From NCBI RefSeq assembly GCF_003014595.1, contig NZ_PYGK01000014.1:62001-126000 (forward strand): a DNA stretch of 64,000 bases. Reading direction: 5' to 3'. Every line of letters starts with the position of its first letter. Position 1 is the stretch's first letter. Made by a program: the position numbers and the translations under genes. Below the pieces are notes generated by a model. It made no database searches. It was not told the DNA's origin and was given only the letters and a program-made list of their open reading frames with translations. Origin of the DNA: Chitinophaga ginsengisoli (lineage in GTDB: Bacteria > Bacteroidota > Bacteroidia > Chitinophagales > Chitinophagaceae). Positions 56,729-64,000 of this stretch are shown in pieces.

Positions 56729-59689
56729 TCAGAATTCTACGTTCAGGCCAGCCACATACATCTTTGTCAACGGATTACTCAGGTCACCTCCCCGCTCAGG
56801 GTCATAGTCTTTCACTTTACTGAAGGTGAACAGGTTCTTACCCGTTACATAAACGCGCAGATTACTCATATGCATGGTCTTTAACGCGCCGGCCGGCAGT
56901 GTATAACCCAGTGAGATGTTGCGGATCTTCACGAAAGAACCATCCTTATATCCCAGTGTTTTGATATAAGGCGTACCATCTTTTGATACACTTGCATTCG
57001 GACGGGGATAGGCATTCGTTTCGTGCTCCGGTGTCCAGTAATCCAGTGGCGCACTATTTTCTAATCCCTGCGGATCATATTTGGCAGCATATTCTGAGTT
57101 GATCCATTGTCCGATACGTGCAAACACATACACGTTCAGATCGAAATTCTTAAAGCGGACATCGTTATTAAAACCACCGCTCCAGGTAGGCACTTGTTTG
57201 CCCACTACGATACGGTCGCTGGAATTCAGTACCCCGTTATTATCCTGGTCACGTACTTTGATATCGCCTGGTTTGTTTTTGTATTTGGCAGCTGCATCTG
57301 CTTCCTTAGTCTGCCAGATACCGATCTTCTCATAATCGAAGAACACTTTTACTGGCTGACCAATGAACCAGCTGTTGGCTACATCATTGGTGTTGGCATC
57401 AGCCAATGCCACGATCTCTTCCTTGTTCTTTGAGAAAGTGATATTGGATGTCCAGCTGAATCCATTCACTCTTACATTGACGGTGTTGATACCGAGTTCA
57501 ATACCTCTGTTCCTCGTTTTACCGATGTTCTGGATCACGGTGCTAACGCCCGAAGAACTAGGCAATGTTCGCTGCAGCAGCAGGTCTTTGGTATGTGTAT
57601 CATAGTAGTCGATGGTGGCATTGATTCTGCCGTTCAGGAAACCCATATCCAGTCCGACGTCGGTAGTGGATGACAGTTCCCATTTCAGGAATTTATTACC
57701 AACCTGGCTGCCGATAGCATATCCCATGGCAGAGTTGGTATCATCATATGAGAAGGGAATTTTGCTTAGATAACTGGCCGTTGCATAAGGCGGTACGGCA
57801 TCATTACCGGCAATACCATAGCTGGCACGCAGTTTCAGATCGCTGAAGATATGCTGGTCACGCATAAAGGATTCGTCAGACACACGCCATGCTCCTGCAA
57901 CAGATGGGAAGAAGGCCCATTTATTACCAGGCGCCAGTTTGGAAGATCCATCGGAACGTCCTGTTAATGACAGGAGATATTTTCCCTTATAGCTATAGTT
58001 AATACGTCCTGTAAAGGAGATCAGTTTATTGGCCATATAGCTGGAACGGATCGCAATACCGCTCACGCTATTCTGCAAAGCATAGTATAGTTGTGAAGGG
58101 AGTAGTTGTCCTTCACCCTGCAGGAAGCTGGAGTCACGCTGATCGGAGAGTAAGCTGGCTACACCGGTTACGCCGAATGAATGGTCTCCGATGGAGTGCT
58201 GATAGTTCAACACGTTCTCCCAGCTGAGAAAACGTCTGCTGCCATTATTGAGTTGTGACCGGGAAGCCGAGGCGGTAGCACGGTCGATCGTATTTTTAGC
58301 CGCATAGATACCCGTACGTGAGTTATCCAGTGTAACACCGAAGTTGGAACGTAATGACAGGCCTTTTAAAGGAGTCAGCTCGACATAAGTGTTCACGAAC
58401 GTACGGGTTATTCTGCCGTTGTTCTGATAGGCATTGGGTTGTTCATCCGCCAGGGGACTGATCATTGTGCCACCATTAGGGAATATGACCAGGTTACCAT
58501 TCTGATCATAAGGAACGCCAAGCGGTATGATCTTGTTACCCTGGTTCAGGGGATCACGGCGGCTATCCTGGTTGTAATAAGTGATCTGACTTTGCATACC
58601 CACTTTTAGGTAATCATTTACAACCTGATCGAGGTTCAGACGGGCGGAGTATCTTTTCAGGTGATCCAGTTTGAAGAGTCCTTTTTCATCGAAGTAATCC
58701 AGCGAGAGATACACCTTCGTTTTATCAGATCCACCGGATACACCTACCTGGTAATCCTGTTGCAGGCCATCATGGATCAGGAGGTCTGCATAGCTTGTCC
58801 AGAGGTTGTTCTGGATAGCATTCACTTCTGATGCGTTAAAGATCAGCGGATCATCTGCTTCACTTTTCCAGCGACCAGTAGTGCGGTTGGCTTCACGTTT
58901 CAGCGCAACATACTGCGGACCGGTAGACAACGCAGGATAACCTGCTACCTGCGAGGTGCCGACATAAGTGTTTACGGTAACACGTGGTTTACCACTGGCG
59001 CCTCTTTTAGTCGTCACAATGATAACACCGTTGGCGCCTCTGGAACCATAAATAGCGGTAGAGGAAGCATCTTTCAATACCTCCATAGACTGGATATCGT
59101 TCGGGTTAATATCCTGGATGTTTTCATACTGCACACCGTCTACAATGTAAAGAGGTCCGTTATCTGCACGGATAGAGCGGTTACCTCTGACGGTCACATT
59201 GACCTTCGCACCGGAAGCGCCACTGCTTTTGGTAATATCCACACCCGGCAGTTTACCCTGTACAGATTCCATCACATTGGTGGAAGGGATCTTCTTCAGC
59301 TCTTCCCCCTTCACTGAAGTAATAGCACCGGTGAGATCACGTTTCTTTACTTCACCATAACCTACTACCACCACTTCGTCGAGTTGTTTATTATCTTTTT
59401 CCAGCTTCACAATGATGTTACTGCTACCATTAATGTTTTGTGTCAGGGGCTGATATCCCAGATAACTGATTACCAATACACCTGTTCTGGCATCGGGAAC
59501 GGTAAGGGAAAATGCGCCGGTGGCATCTGTCTGAGCACCTGTTGTGGTGCCTTTAAGTTGTATGTTCACCATTACGAGCGGCTCGCCTGTTGCTGCGTCG
59601 GAGACACGCCCTTTTATAACCTGACTCTGCGCAAATGCCATCCCGGCACTGCCTAGCAAGAGCCAGTACATCAATAACAGTTTTTTCAT
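56729..59689 (-). CDS. susC: SusC/RagA-family TonB-dependent transporter of the pectin locus
   Basis: A 986-residue outer-membrane transporter. A signal peptide (1-20, ending MAFAQ) is followed by a carboxypeptidase-regulatory unit (about 25-100, VIKGRVSDAATGEPLVMVNI), the TonB box and plug (LDEVVVVGYGEVKKRDLTGA, YIVDGVQYENIQDINPNDI, AIYGSRGANGVIIVTTKRG), and the barrel, ending in LNVEF. It has no STN domain, in contrast to the orphan receptor at 26 kb, so it is not FecR-controlled. It leads the pectin operon; a LacI-type dyad lies about 180 bases upstream. Confidence 0.96.
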   Translation of the reverse strand: MKKLLLMYWLLLGSAGMAFAQSQVIKGRVSDAATGEPLVMVNIQLKGTTTGAQTDATGAFSLTVPDARTGVLVISYLGYQPLTQNINGSSNIIVKLEKDNKQLDEVVVVGYGEVKKRDLTGAITSVKGEELKKIPSTNVMESVQGKLPGVDITKSSGASGAKVNVTVRGNRSIRADNGPLYIVDGVQYENIQDINPNDIQSMEVLKDASSTAIYGSRGANGVIIVTTKRGASGKPRVTVNTYVGTSQVAGYPALSTGPQYVALKREANRTTGRWKSEADDPLIFNASEVNAIQNNLWTSYADLLIHDGLQQDYQVGVSGGSDKTKVYLSLDYFDEKGLFKLDHLKRYSARLNLDQVVNDYLKVGMQSQITYYNQDSRRDPLNQGNKIIPLGVPYDQNGNLVIFPNGGTMISPLADEQPNAYQNNGRITRTFVNTYVELTPLKGLSLRSNFGVTLDNSRTGIYAAKNTIDRATASASRSQLNNGSRRFLSWENVLNYQHSIGDHSFGVTGVASLLSDQRDSSFLQGEGQLLPSQLYYALQNSVSGIAIRSSYMANKLISFTGRINYSYKGKYLLSLTGRSDGSSKLAPGNKWAFFPSVAGAWRVSDESFMRDQHIFSDLKLRASYGIAGNDAVPPYATASYLSKIPFSYDDTNSAMGYAIGSQVGNKFLKWELSSTTDVGLDMGFLNGRINATIDYYDTHTKDLLLQRTLPSSSGVSTVIQNIGKTRNRGIELGINTVNVRVNGFSWTSNITFSKNKEEIVALADANTNDVANSWFIGQPVKVFFDYEKIGIWQTKEADAAAKYKNKPGDIKVRDQDNNGVLNSSDRIVVGKQVPTWSGGFNNDVRFKNFDLNVYVFARIGQWINSEYAAKYDPQGLENSAPLDYWTPEHETNAYPRPNASVSKDGTPYIKTLGYKDGSFVKIRNISLGYTLPAGALKTMHMSNLRVYVTGKNLFTFSKVKDYDPERGGDLSNPLTKMYVAGLNVEF

Positions 59690-60045
59690 AACGTAGTGTT
59701 GTATATGTCTTTCTAAATTTGGGTCTTGTTAATCCGCAACGGAAATAGTTTTACTACAGTGGCAATACAAAGCAGTACTGGTTTGTATCAGATCCTTCTA
59801 CTGATATCCCCGAAACAATTCTACAGCTATATTCATTAATTCGGAAAGGTTTGCAGGTATTTATTTACGCAAACGTTTGCGGAATGCATGTATTGTGATA
59901 GCTGCTGCCCGTAAACAGTGGAAAAACAGGTTAACCCGGCTGCTAAATGTCAGCGCTTTATTCATCTGTGAGGCGTTTTTCATACGTGTTAGAACGACAC
60001 CAATATAGTATAAAATAAATTATAAGTATATTTACTCATTGCGTT
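59690..60045. other. Divergent intergenic region between susC and the LacI-family gene
   Basis: The only clear element is the LacI-type operator at 59868-59881. A TATATTTA box (60027-60034, one mismatch) lies just ahead of the lacI start on the plus strand. No exact -7 box was found for susC on the minus strand. No gene is hidden here. Confidence 0.5.
59868..59881. promoter_or_regulatory. LacI-family operator CGCAAACGTTTGCG
   Basis: A perfect 14-base palindrome with the central CG step and AAACGTTT core found at operators of LacI/GalR-family regulators. It lies about 180 bases upstream of susC and 165 upstream of the lacI ATG, and so can serve both divergent units. Confidence 0.75.
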
Positions 60046-61068
60046 ATGAAATTCGAAGCTGCCACTATAAAAGATATCGCCATTGCGCTGGGGTTGTCCA
60101 CCTCTACCGTGTCCCGTGCCCTGCGCGACAGTCATGAGATCAGTATTGCTACCAAGCAGCTGGTCCTCGAATATGCCACCAGGATCAACTATCATCCTAA
60201 CCCGATCGCGCTGAGCCTGAAGGAAAAACGAAGCCGCTCTATAGGCGTCATTGTTGCGGAGATTGCCAATAGTTTCTTCTCACAGGCCATCAATGGTATA
60301 GAGTCTGTCGCGAAAGACAAAGGGTATAATGTAATGATCTCCCAGACGCATGAGTCGTTCGATAAGGAAGTGATGACACTGCAATACCTGGCGTCCCGCT
60401 CCATCGACGGACTGCTCATCTCTGTGTCCAGTGGTACGGAGAACCTGGACCATCTGAAGGCGTTACACGAAAGGGGTTTTCCTATCGTATTCTTTGACCG
60501 CATTGTGGAAGAGATACAGACCCATAAAGTGATGGTAGATAATTTCAGGGGCGCTTACGATGCTACACTCCACCTGATCAATAAAGGGTACAAACATATT
60601 GCGGTGATTGCAGGTCCGGAGAACCTTTCTATCAGCCGCGAACGTATTGCAGGATACAGGGAAGCGCTGGCGCATACCCGGGTAAAACCAGGTAAGGCGC
60701 TGATCAAATACAGTCGTTACGCCGGACTGCAACTGCAGGAAGTAGAACAGGCCGTGAGCCAGCTATTGAAACTGCGCCCACGGCCTGATGCTATTTTTAC
60801 GGCGTCAGATAAGCTGACCACCAATTGTATGCGTGTATTGAAAAGTAAGGGTATCCGTATTCCTCAGGATATCGCCCTTGTTGGCTTCTCTAATTCAGAT
60901 CTGATAGAACTGCTGCACCCACCGCTGACCGTAGTCAGACAACCGGCCTTCGAAATGGGGCAGATCGCTACCCAGCTCTTACTGCAACTGATAGAGAGTA
61001 AAAAGCCCGTTAAGGAATTCGAGAGAAAGATCCTGAACACCAACCTTATTATACAGGCTTCATCCTGA
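60046..61068 (+). CDS. LacI/GalR-family transcriptional regulator of the pectin locus
   Basis: A 340-residue regulator. The N-terminal HTH (about 5-50) is TIKDIAIALGLSTSTVSRAL, with hinge YHPNPIALSLKEKRSRSIGV. The effector domain resembles periplasmic binding proteins: VAEIANSFFSQAINGIESVA, VMVDNFRGAYDATLHLINKG, FTASDKLTTNCMRVLKSKG and the C-terminal VVRQPAFEMGQIATQLLLQL. It reads away from susC, with a perfect LacI-type operator between. It probably represses the susC-uxaC operon until a pathway intermediate such as galacturonate or 2-keto-3-deoxygluconate is bound; the effector is inferred. Confidence 0.93.
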   Translation: MKFEAATIKDIAIALGLSTSTVSRALRDSHEISIATKQLVLEYATRINYHPNPIALSLKEKRSRSIGVIVAEIANSFFSQAINGIESVAKDKGYNVMISQTHESFDKEVMTLQYLASRSIDGLLISVSSGTENLDHLKALHERGFPIVFFDRIVEEIQTHKVMVDNFRGAYDATLHLINKGYKHIAVIAGPENLSISRERIAGYREALAHTRVKPGKALIKYSRYAGLQLQEVEQAVSQLLKLRPRPDAIFTASDKLTTNCMRVLKSKGIRIPQDIALVGFSNSDLIELLHPPLTVVRQPAFEMGQIATQLLLQLIESKKPVKEFERKILNTNLIIQASS

Positions 61069-61077
61069 TGCGGATTA

Positions 61078-62079
61078 TCATGCAGGTACCTGCTGCTTAG
61101 CCAGTTCCACAGTCAGTTCAGCGATCCTGTTGGAGATGCCTACTTCATTGTCGTACCAGGCCACTACTTTCACCAGATTGCCTATCGCACGTGTCAGGGT
61201 GCCATCTACGATGGAAGAATGTGTATTGCCCAGGATATCTGCAGACACCAGGGGCTCTTCTGTATATTCCAGCACTCCTTTCAATGAAGTATCCGCATAA
61301 TGTTTGAACAGCTGGTTGATCTCTGCTGCAGAAGCAGGTTTCACCAGGTTCAGCGACATATCTGCAATAGAACCATCAATCACTGGCACCCTGTAAGAGA
61401 AACCATCCATTTTACCTTTCAGTGCAGGCAATACATCACCGATCGCTTTTGCGGCGCCGGTAGTGGTAGGAATGATAGACTGCGTAGCAGCGCGCGCCCT
61501 TCTGTAATCTTTATGCGGACCATCCTGCAGCATCTGGTCCATCGTAAATGCGTGCACAGTGCTCATAAACCCGGATGCAATACCATATTCCTTATCCAAC
61601 AGGTATAATACCGGTGCGATACTGTTGGTGGTACAGGAAGCAGTAGAAAGGATCGCATCTTCCACACTGATCTGGTCATTATTGACACCTGCTACGATAG
61701 TCTTCACACCACCAGTGGCTGGTGCTGTGATCAATACTTTTTGTGCACCCGCAGTAATATGTTGCTGCGCCAGTTCCCGCTGTGTAAAACGGCCGGTGGA
61801 TTCAATCACCACATCTACTCCCAGCTGGCCCCAGGGCAGTTTCTCCGGCGACCGTTCATTCAGCAGCAGGATGTTCTTACCGTTCACAATAAGATGTTTA
61901 TCATCATGTGTCACTGTTCCCGGGAATTTCCCGTGAGAAGTATCATATTTCAACAGGTGCGCGAGCAGCCCGATATCTGTCAGGTCATTCACTGCTACTA
62001 CTTCCACTCCTTTTTTGTCCTGTAGTGCTCTCAGCGTCATTCTTCCTATACGTCCAAATCCATTAATAGCTACTTTCAT
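61078..62079 (-). CDS. gapA: Glyceraldehyde-3-phosphate dehydrogenase, type I
   Basis: A 333-residue NAD-dependent GAPDH of glycolysis. The NAD site is KVAINGFGRIGRMTLRAL, the catalytic Cys lies in ILSTASCTTNSIAPVLYLL (near 150), and the C-terminal WYDNEVGISNRIAELT is present. All are normal. Its stop is only 9 bases from the LacI-gene stop (convergent). It lies 20 bases downstream of the GlxA-type regulator and is probably co-transcribed with it, an unusual neighbour for a central glycolytic enzyme. It may be a second, condition-specific copy; that cannot be told from here. Confidence 0.96.
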   Translation of the reverse strand: MKVAINGFGRIGRMTLRALQDKKGVEVVAVNDLTDIGLLAHLLKYDTSHGKFPGTVTHDDKHLIVNGKNILLLNERSPEKLPWGQLGVDVVIESTGRFTQRELAQQHITAGAQKVLITAPATGGVKTIVAGVNNDQISVEDAILSTASCTTNSIAPVLYLLDKEYGIASGFMSTVHAFTMDQMLQDGPHKDYRRARAATQSIIPTTTGAAKAIGDVLPALKGKMDGFSYRVPVIDGSIADMSLNLVKPASAAEINQLFKHYADTSLKGVLEYTEEPLVSADILGNTHSSIVDGTLTRAIGNLVKVVAWYDNEVGISNRIAELTVELAKQQVPA

Positions 62080-62099
62080 CGTTATATAATTTTGGGTGA

Positions 62100-63104
62100 T
62101 TAATTAAGCGTTTGTAATGCTGTTCTGAAGGAACGGCGGTAATCTGAAGGCGATACCATCATATGGCGCATAAAGGTGCGCCGCATAGATACAAGTCCTC
62201 CCAGGCCGCATTTCTCTGCAATCTGTTCCATACTCAGATCACTGTCTTCCAGGTATTTCCTGGCAATTTCTATGCGCAGTTTCTCTACAAATTTTGCCGG
62301 CGTCATTCCTGTTTCTTTCATGAATACACGGTTGAAATTCCGCAGGCTCATGTTACTATGTTCAGCAAGATGCTCTACGCGAAGGTCATCCTGTAAATGA
62401 CGGATCATCCAGGGATGTAGCTTTCCTGCAATGGAATTCTCCATTGTGTGCACATCTAATAAAGAACTGAACTGTGACTGATAACCCGTACGTTTCAGGT
62501 ACAAGACGAGCTTGCGTGCCGCCTGCAGGGCCAGGTCCCTCCCATAATCTTCCTCTAACAATGCCAGCGAAAGATCTATACCGGAAGCGACACCGCCTGA
62601 AGTATACACATTGCCGTCACGCGTATAAAAAGGATTCGTATCTACTTTAATACCCGGATACCTGCGCTGAAAGTCCTGGCTGAACTGCCAGTGAGTCGTA
62701 GCATGTTTACCTTCCAGTATACCTGCTTCCGCCAGTGCATAGGTGCCCACGCATACCGAACAGATGCGCCGTACCTTCGGATAGGTATCATGCAGCCACC
62801 CGATAAATGCACCACTGGTTTCCAGCATGGCCATCGGAAAACCAGCAACGATCAGCGTGTCAATAGGTTTGTCTATCGCATCTACCCTCGTCTCGCAGCT
62901 CAGCTCCAGGCGGCTTTTTGTCGTGATCTTTTTTGTAGTGAGTGGAGAAGCCAGCAGTACCTGATACCCTTCTCCCGGTAATGCCCCTCTTTCATTCAGA
63001 ATTTGGTCTGCCGCCGTGAATACGTCCACTGGTCCGGCGATGTCCAGCAAAAAAGTACCCGGCATAGGCACAATCACAATGAGTTTCTTTGTTTTAACTG
63101 CCAT
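62100..63104 (-). CDS. GlxA-family transcriptional regulator (DJ-1/PfpI domain plus AraC HTH)
   Basis: A 334-residue regulator. The N-terminal DJ-1/PfpI domain (about 8-190) opens LIVIVPMPGTFLLDIAGPVD and contains RRICSVCVGTYALAEAGILE, where the nucleophile-elbow Cys is located. The C-terminal AraC/XylS domain (about 225-330) has DDLRVEHLAEHSNMSLRNFN and KYLEDSDLSMEQIAEKCGLG, the two HTHs. Such proteins (GlxA, GATase1-AraC) often control amine or amino-acid metabolism genes. Here it precedes gapA by 20 bases. No specific target can be named. Confidence 0.92.
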   Translation of the reverse strand: MAVKTKKLIVIVPMPGTFLLDIAGPVDVFTAADQILNERGALPGEGYQVLLASPLTTKKITTKSRLELSCETRVDAIDKPIDTLIVAGFPMAMLETSGAFIGWLHDTYPKVRRICSVCVGTYALAEAGILEGKHATTHWQFSQDFQRRYPGIKVDTNPFYTRDGNVYTSGGVASGIDLSLALLEEDYGRDLALQAARKLVLYLKRTGYQSQFSSLLDVHTMENSIAGKLHPWMIRHLQDDLRVEHLAEHSNMSLRNFNRVFMKETGMTPAKFVEKLRIEIARKYLEDSDLSMEQIAEKCGLGGLVSMRRTFMRHMMVSPSDYRRSFRTALQTLN

Positions 63105-63289
63105 AAGATTGCTTGAACGTTACAAATGTAGTGTACTCAGAAGATGGCACAAATGCCATATTTTATACAATTTATGCCATTTAATGGTGATATCCCTCCT
63201 GGTATAAAATACCGCCCGGTTTACAGGAATAGGATAAAAGAGCCTGTAAAGTTTCTTATCTTTAGCGCTTCAGCTAGTCAATTACATAC

Positions 63290-63874
63290 TTGGATATTAC
63301 GGAATTACATAATGAACGTGAACTATTGGGACAGGTCGCGGCAGGTGATGAATCTGCATTCCGTACTATTCTCCGCTTCTATCATCCCAGGGTCTTCTCC
63401 CATGCCCTGACCTTCACCAAATCCTACCCCGAGGCGGAAGAGATCACACAGGATATCTTTATGAGAATATGGCAGCAAAGGGAAAAGCTGCCTGAAATTG
63501 AAAACTTCCGGAACTTCCTGTACATCCTCGGCCGTAACCAGATCATTTCCGCCATGCGTAAACAGGTCATGAAAACGGACCCGGCTACGGAAGACCCCAT
63601 GGAAGATATACTGATTCCAGACCGGCAATACCAGTATAAGGAAACCTATGCATTGATCCTGAAGGCGGTAGATAAACTCCCTCCGCGACAAAAGGAGGTA
63701 TTCACGATGAGCAGACTGGAACATCTCAGCCATGAACAGATAGCCGAAAAACTAAATATCTCAAAAGCAGCGGTCAACTGGCATATTGTGCAGGCGCTGA
63801 ATACCCTGAGGAGCTATCTCGCCAATTACCCCGAAGTGCTTATTCTCCTGATAGCTATCGCTCCAATGTATTAA
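63290..63874 (+). CDS. ECF sigma factor, FecI-like
   Basis: A 194-residue ECF sigma factor. I accept the TTG at 63290 (MDITELHNERELLGQVAAGD) because family members begin about ten residues before LLGQVAAGDESAF and no in-frame ATG lies nearby. Region 2 (about 25-95) has ILRFYHPRVFSHALTFTKSY, PEAEEITQDIFMRIWQQREK and FRNFLYILGRNQIISAMRK. Region 4 (about 130-185) has LPPRQKEVFTMSRLEHLSHE and KLNISKAAVNWHIVQALNTL. A TATCTTTA box (one mismatch) lies about 30 bases upstream. A matching anti-sigma (FecR) gene is expected just beyond the window; an ATG-GAT-CAA at 63992 may be its start. Confidence 0.9.
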   Translation: MDITELHNERELLGQVAAGDESAFRTILRFYHPRVFSHALTFTKSYPEAEEITQDIFMRIWQQREKLPEIENFRNFLYILGRNQIISAMRKQVMKTDPATEDPMEDILIPDRQYQYKETYALILKAVDKLPPRQKEVFTMSRLEHLSHEQIAEKLNISKAAVNWHIVQALNTLRSYLANYPEVLILLIAIAPMY

Positions 63875-64000
63875 TAAAATAAAAATCTAAAATTATTTTA
63901 GGGTTGACCTATTATTCACCTTTTCCTATTGCGTCTTTATAAGGGCAAGGGGCAATTATTTATTCAGCATTACCATACAGGCCGACAGCTCATGGATCAA

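Noticed and set aside
63992..64000. Start of a FecR-type anti-sigma gene at the right edge
   Set aside because: ATG-GAT-CAA would suit, but only three codons are inside the window, too little to call.

Overview
The window looks like chromosomal DNA of a Bacteroidota member, most likely the Chitinophagaceae (Chitinophaga-like). Support: two SusC-type receptors, one with a SusD partner; FecI/FecR-type sigma and anti-sigma genes; families typical of the phylum (DUF4252, DUF721, DUF2911, DUF3276/PUR, BT_3928-like DoxX); and many copies of the phylum's TAnnTTTG -7 promoter box just upstream of genes. I saw no rRNA, tRNA, CRISPR array, prophage or intact insertion sequence. Gene density is high on both strands.

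Layout. 1-3.9 kb: recF (cut by the edge), a DciA-like DUF721 gene, a DUF3828 gene, and an ECF sigma/anti-sigma/DUF4252/DUF4252 operon with a visible ECF-type promoter. 4-11.7 kb: mostly housekeeping (lone DppB-type permease, DoxX-like protein, folP, cdaA, FKBP, NrnA-like phosphoesterase, ndk, xerD). 11.7-18.3 kb: an intergenic stretch with an 11-bp direct/inverted array and a minus-strand terminator hairpin, a PI-PLC-like lipoprotein, a transthyretin-like protein, then a cassette of a small C-terminal CPxxCP protein, a 7-TM protein, a histidine kinase and a LuxR-type regulator. 18.4-23 kb: a PIG-L deacetylase operon with a sodium:solute symporter and two tiny membrane proteins (53 and 38 aa). 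24.3-29.5 kb: sigma/FecR/STN-type SusC without a SusD. 29.5-44 kb: pyrB-pyrR, peroxiredoxin, pruA, prfB with a programmed frameshift, a TspO-like protein, pgi, a PUR protein, an ABC exporter, purC, an exonuclease-GIY-YIG fusion and a DUF4142 protein. 44.2-45.9 kb: a TetR/Old Yellow Enzyme pair with three operator-like sites.

46.2-61 kb is a compact pectin/galacturonate utilisation locus on the minus strand, in transcription order susC, susD, CE12-GH28 fusion, GH105, uxaB, uxaA, uxaC. A divergent LacI-family gene is separated from it by an intergenic region holding a perfect 14-bp LacI-type operator. The inferred path is oligogalacturonide/rhamnogalacturonan capture (SusCD), deacetylation and cleavage (CE12-GH28, GH105), and galacturonate to tagaturonate to altronate to 2-keto-3-deoxygluconate (UxaC, UxaB, UxaA). 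gapA, a GlxA-type regulator and a FecI-type sigma gene follow at the right edge.

Most unusual signals: the prfB frameshift site with UAA where UGA is canonical; the CPxxCP/7-TM/two-component cassette; a dispersed two-hairpin intergenic repeat in at least three places; the 11-bp array; a 122-bp MITE-like element with 25-bp inverted ends; and a 91-bp imperfect dyad centred on GCGATCGC.
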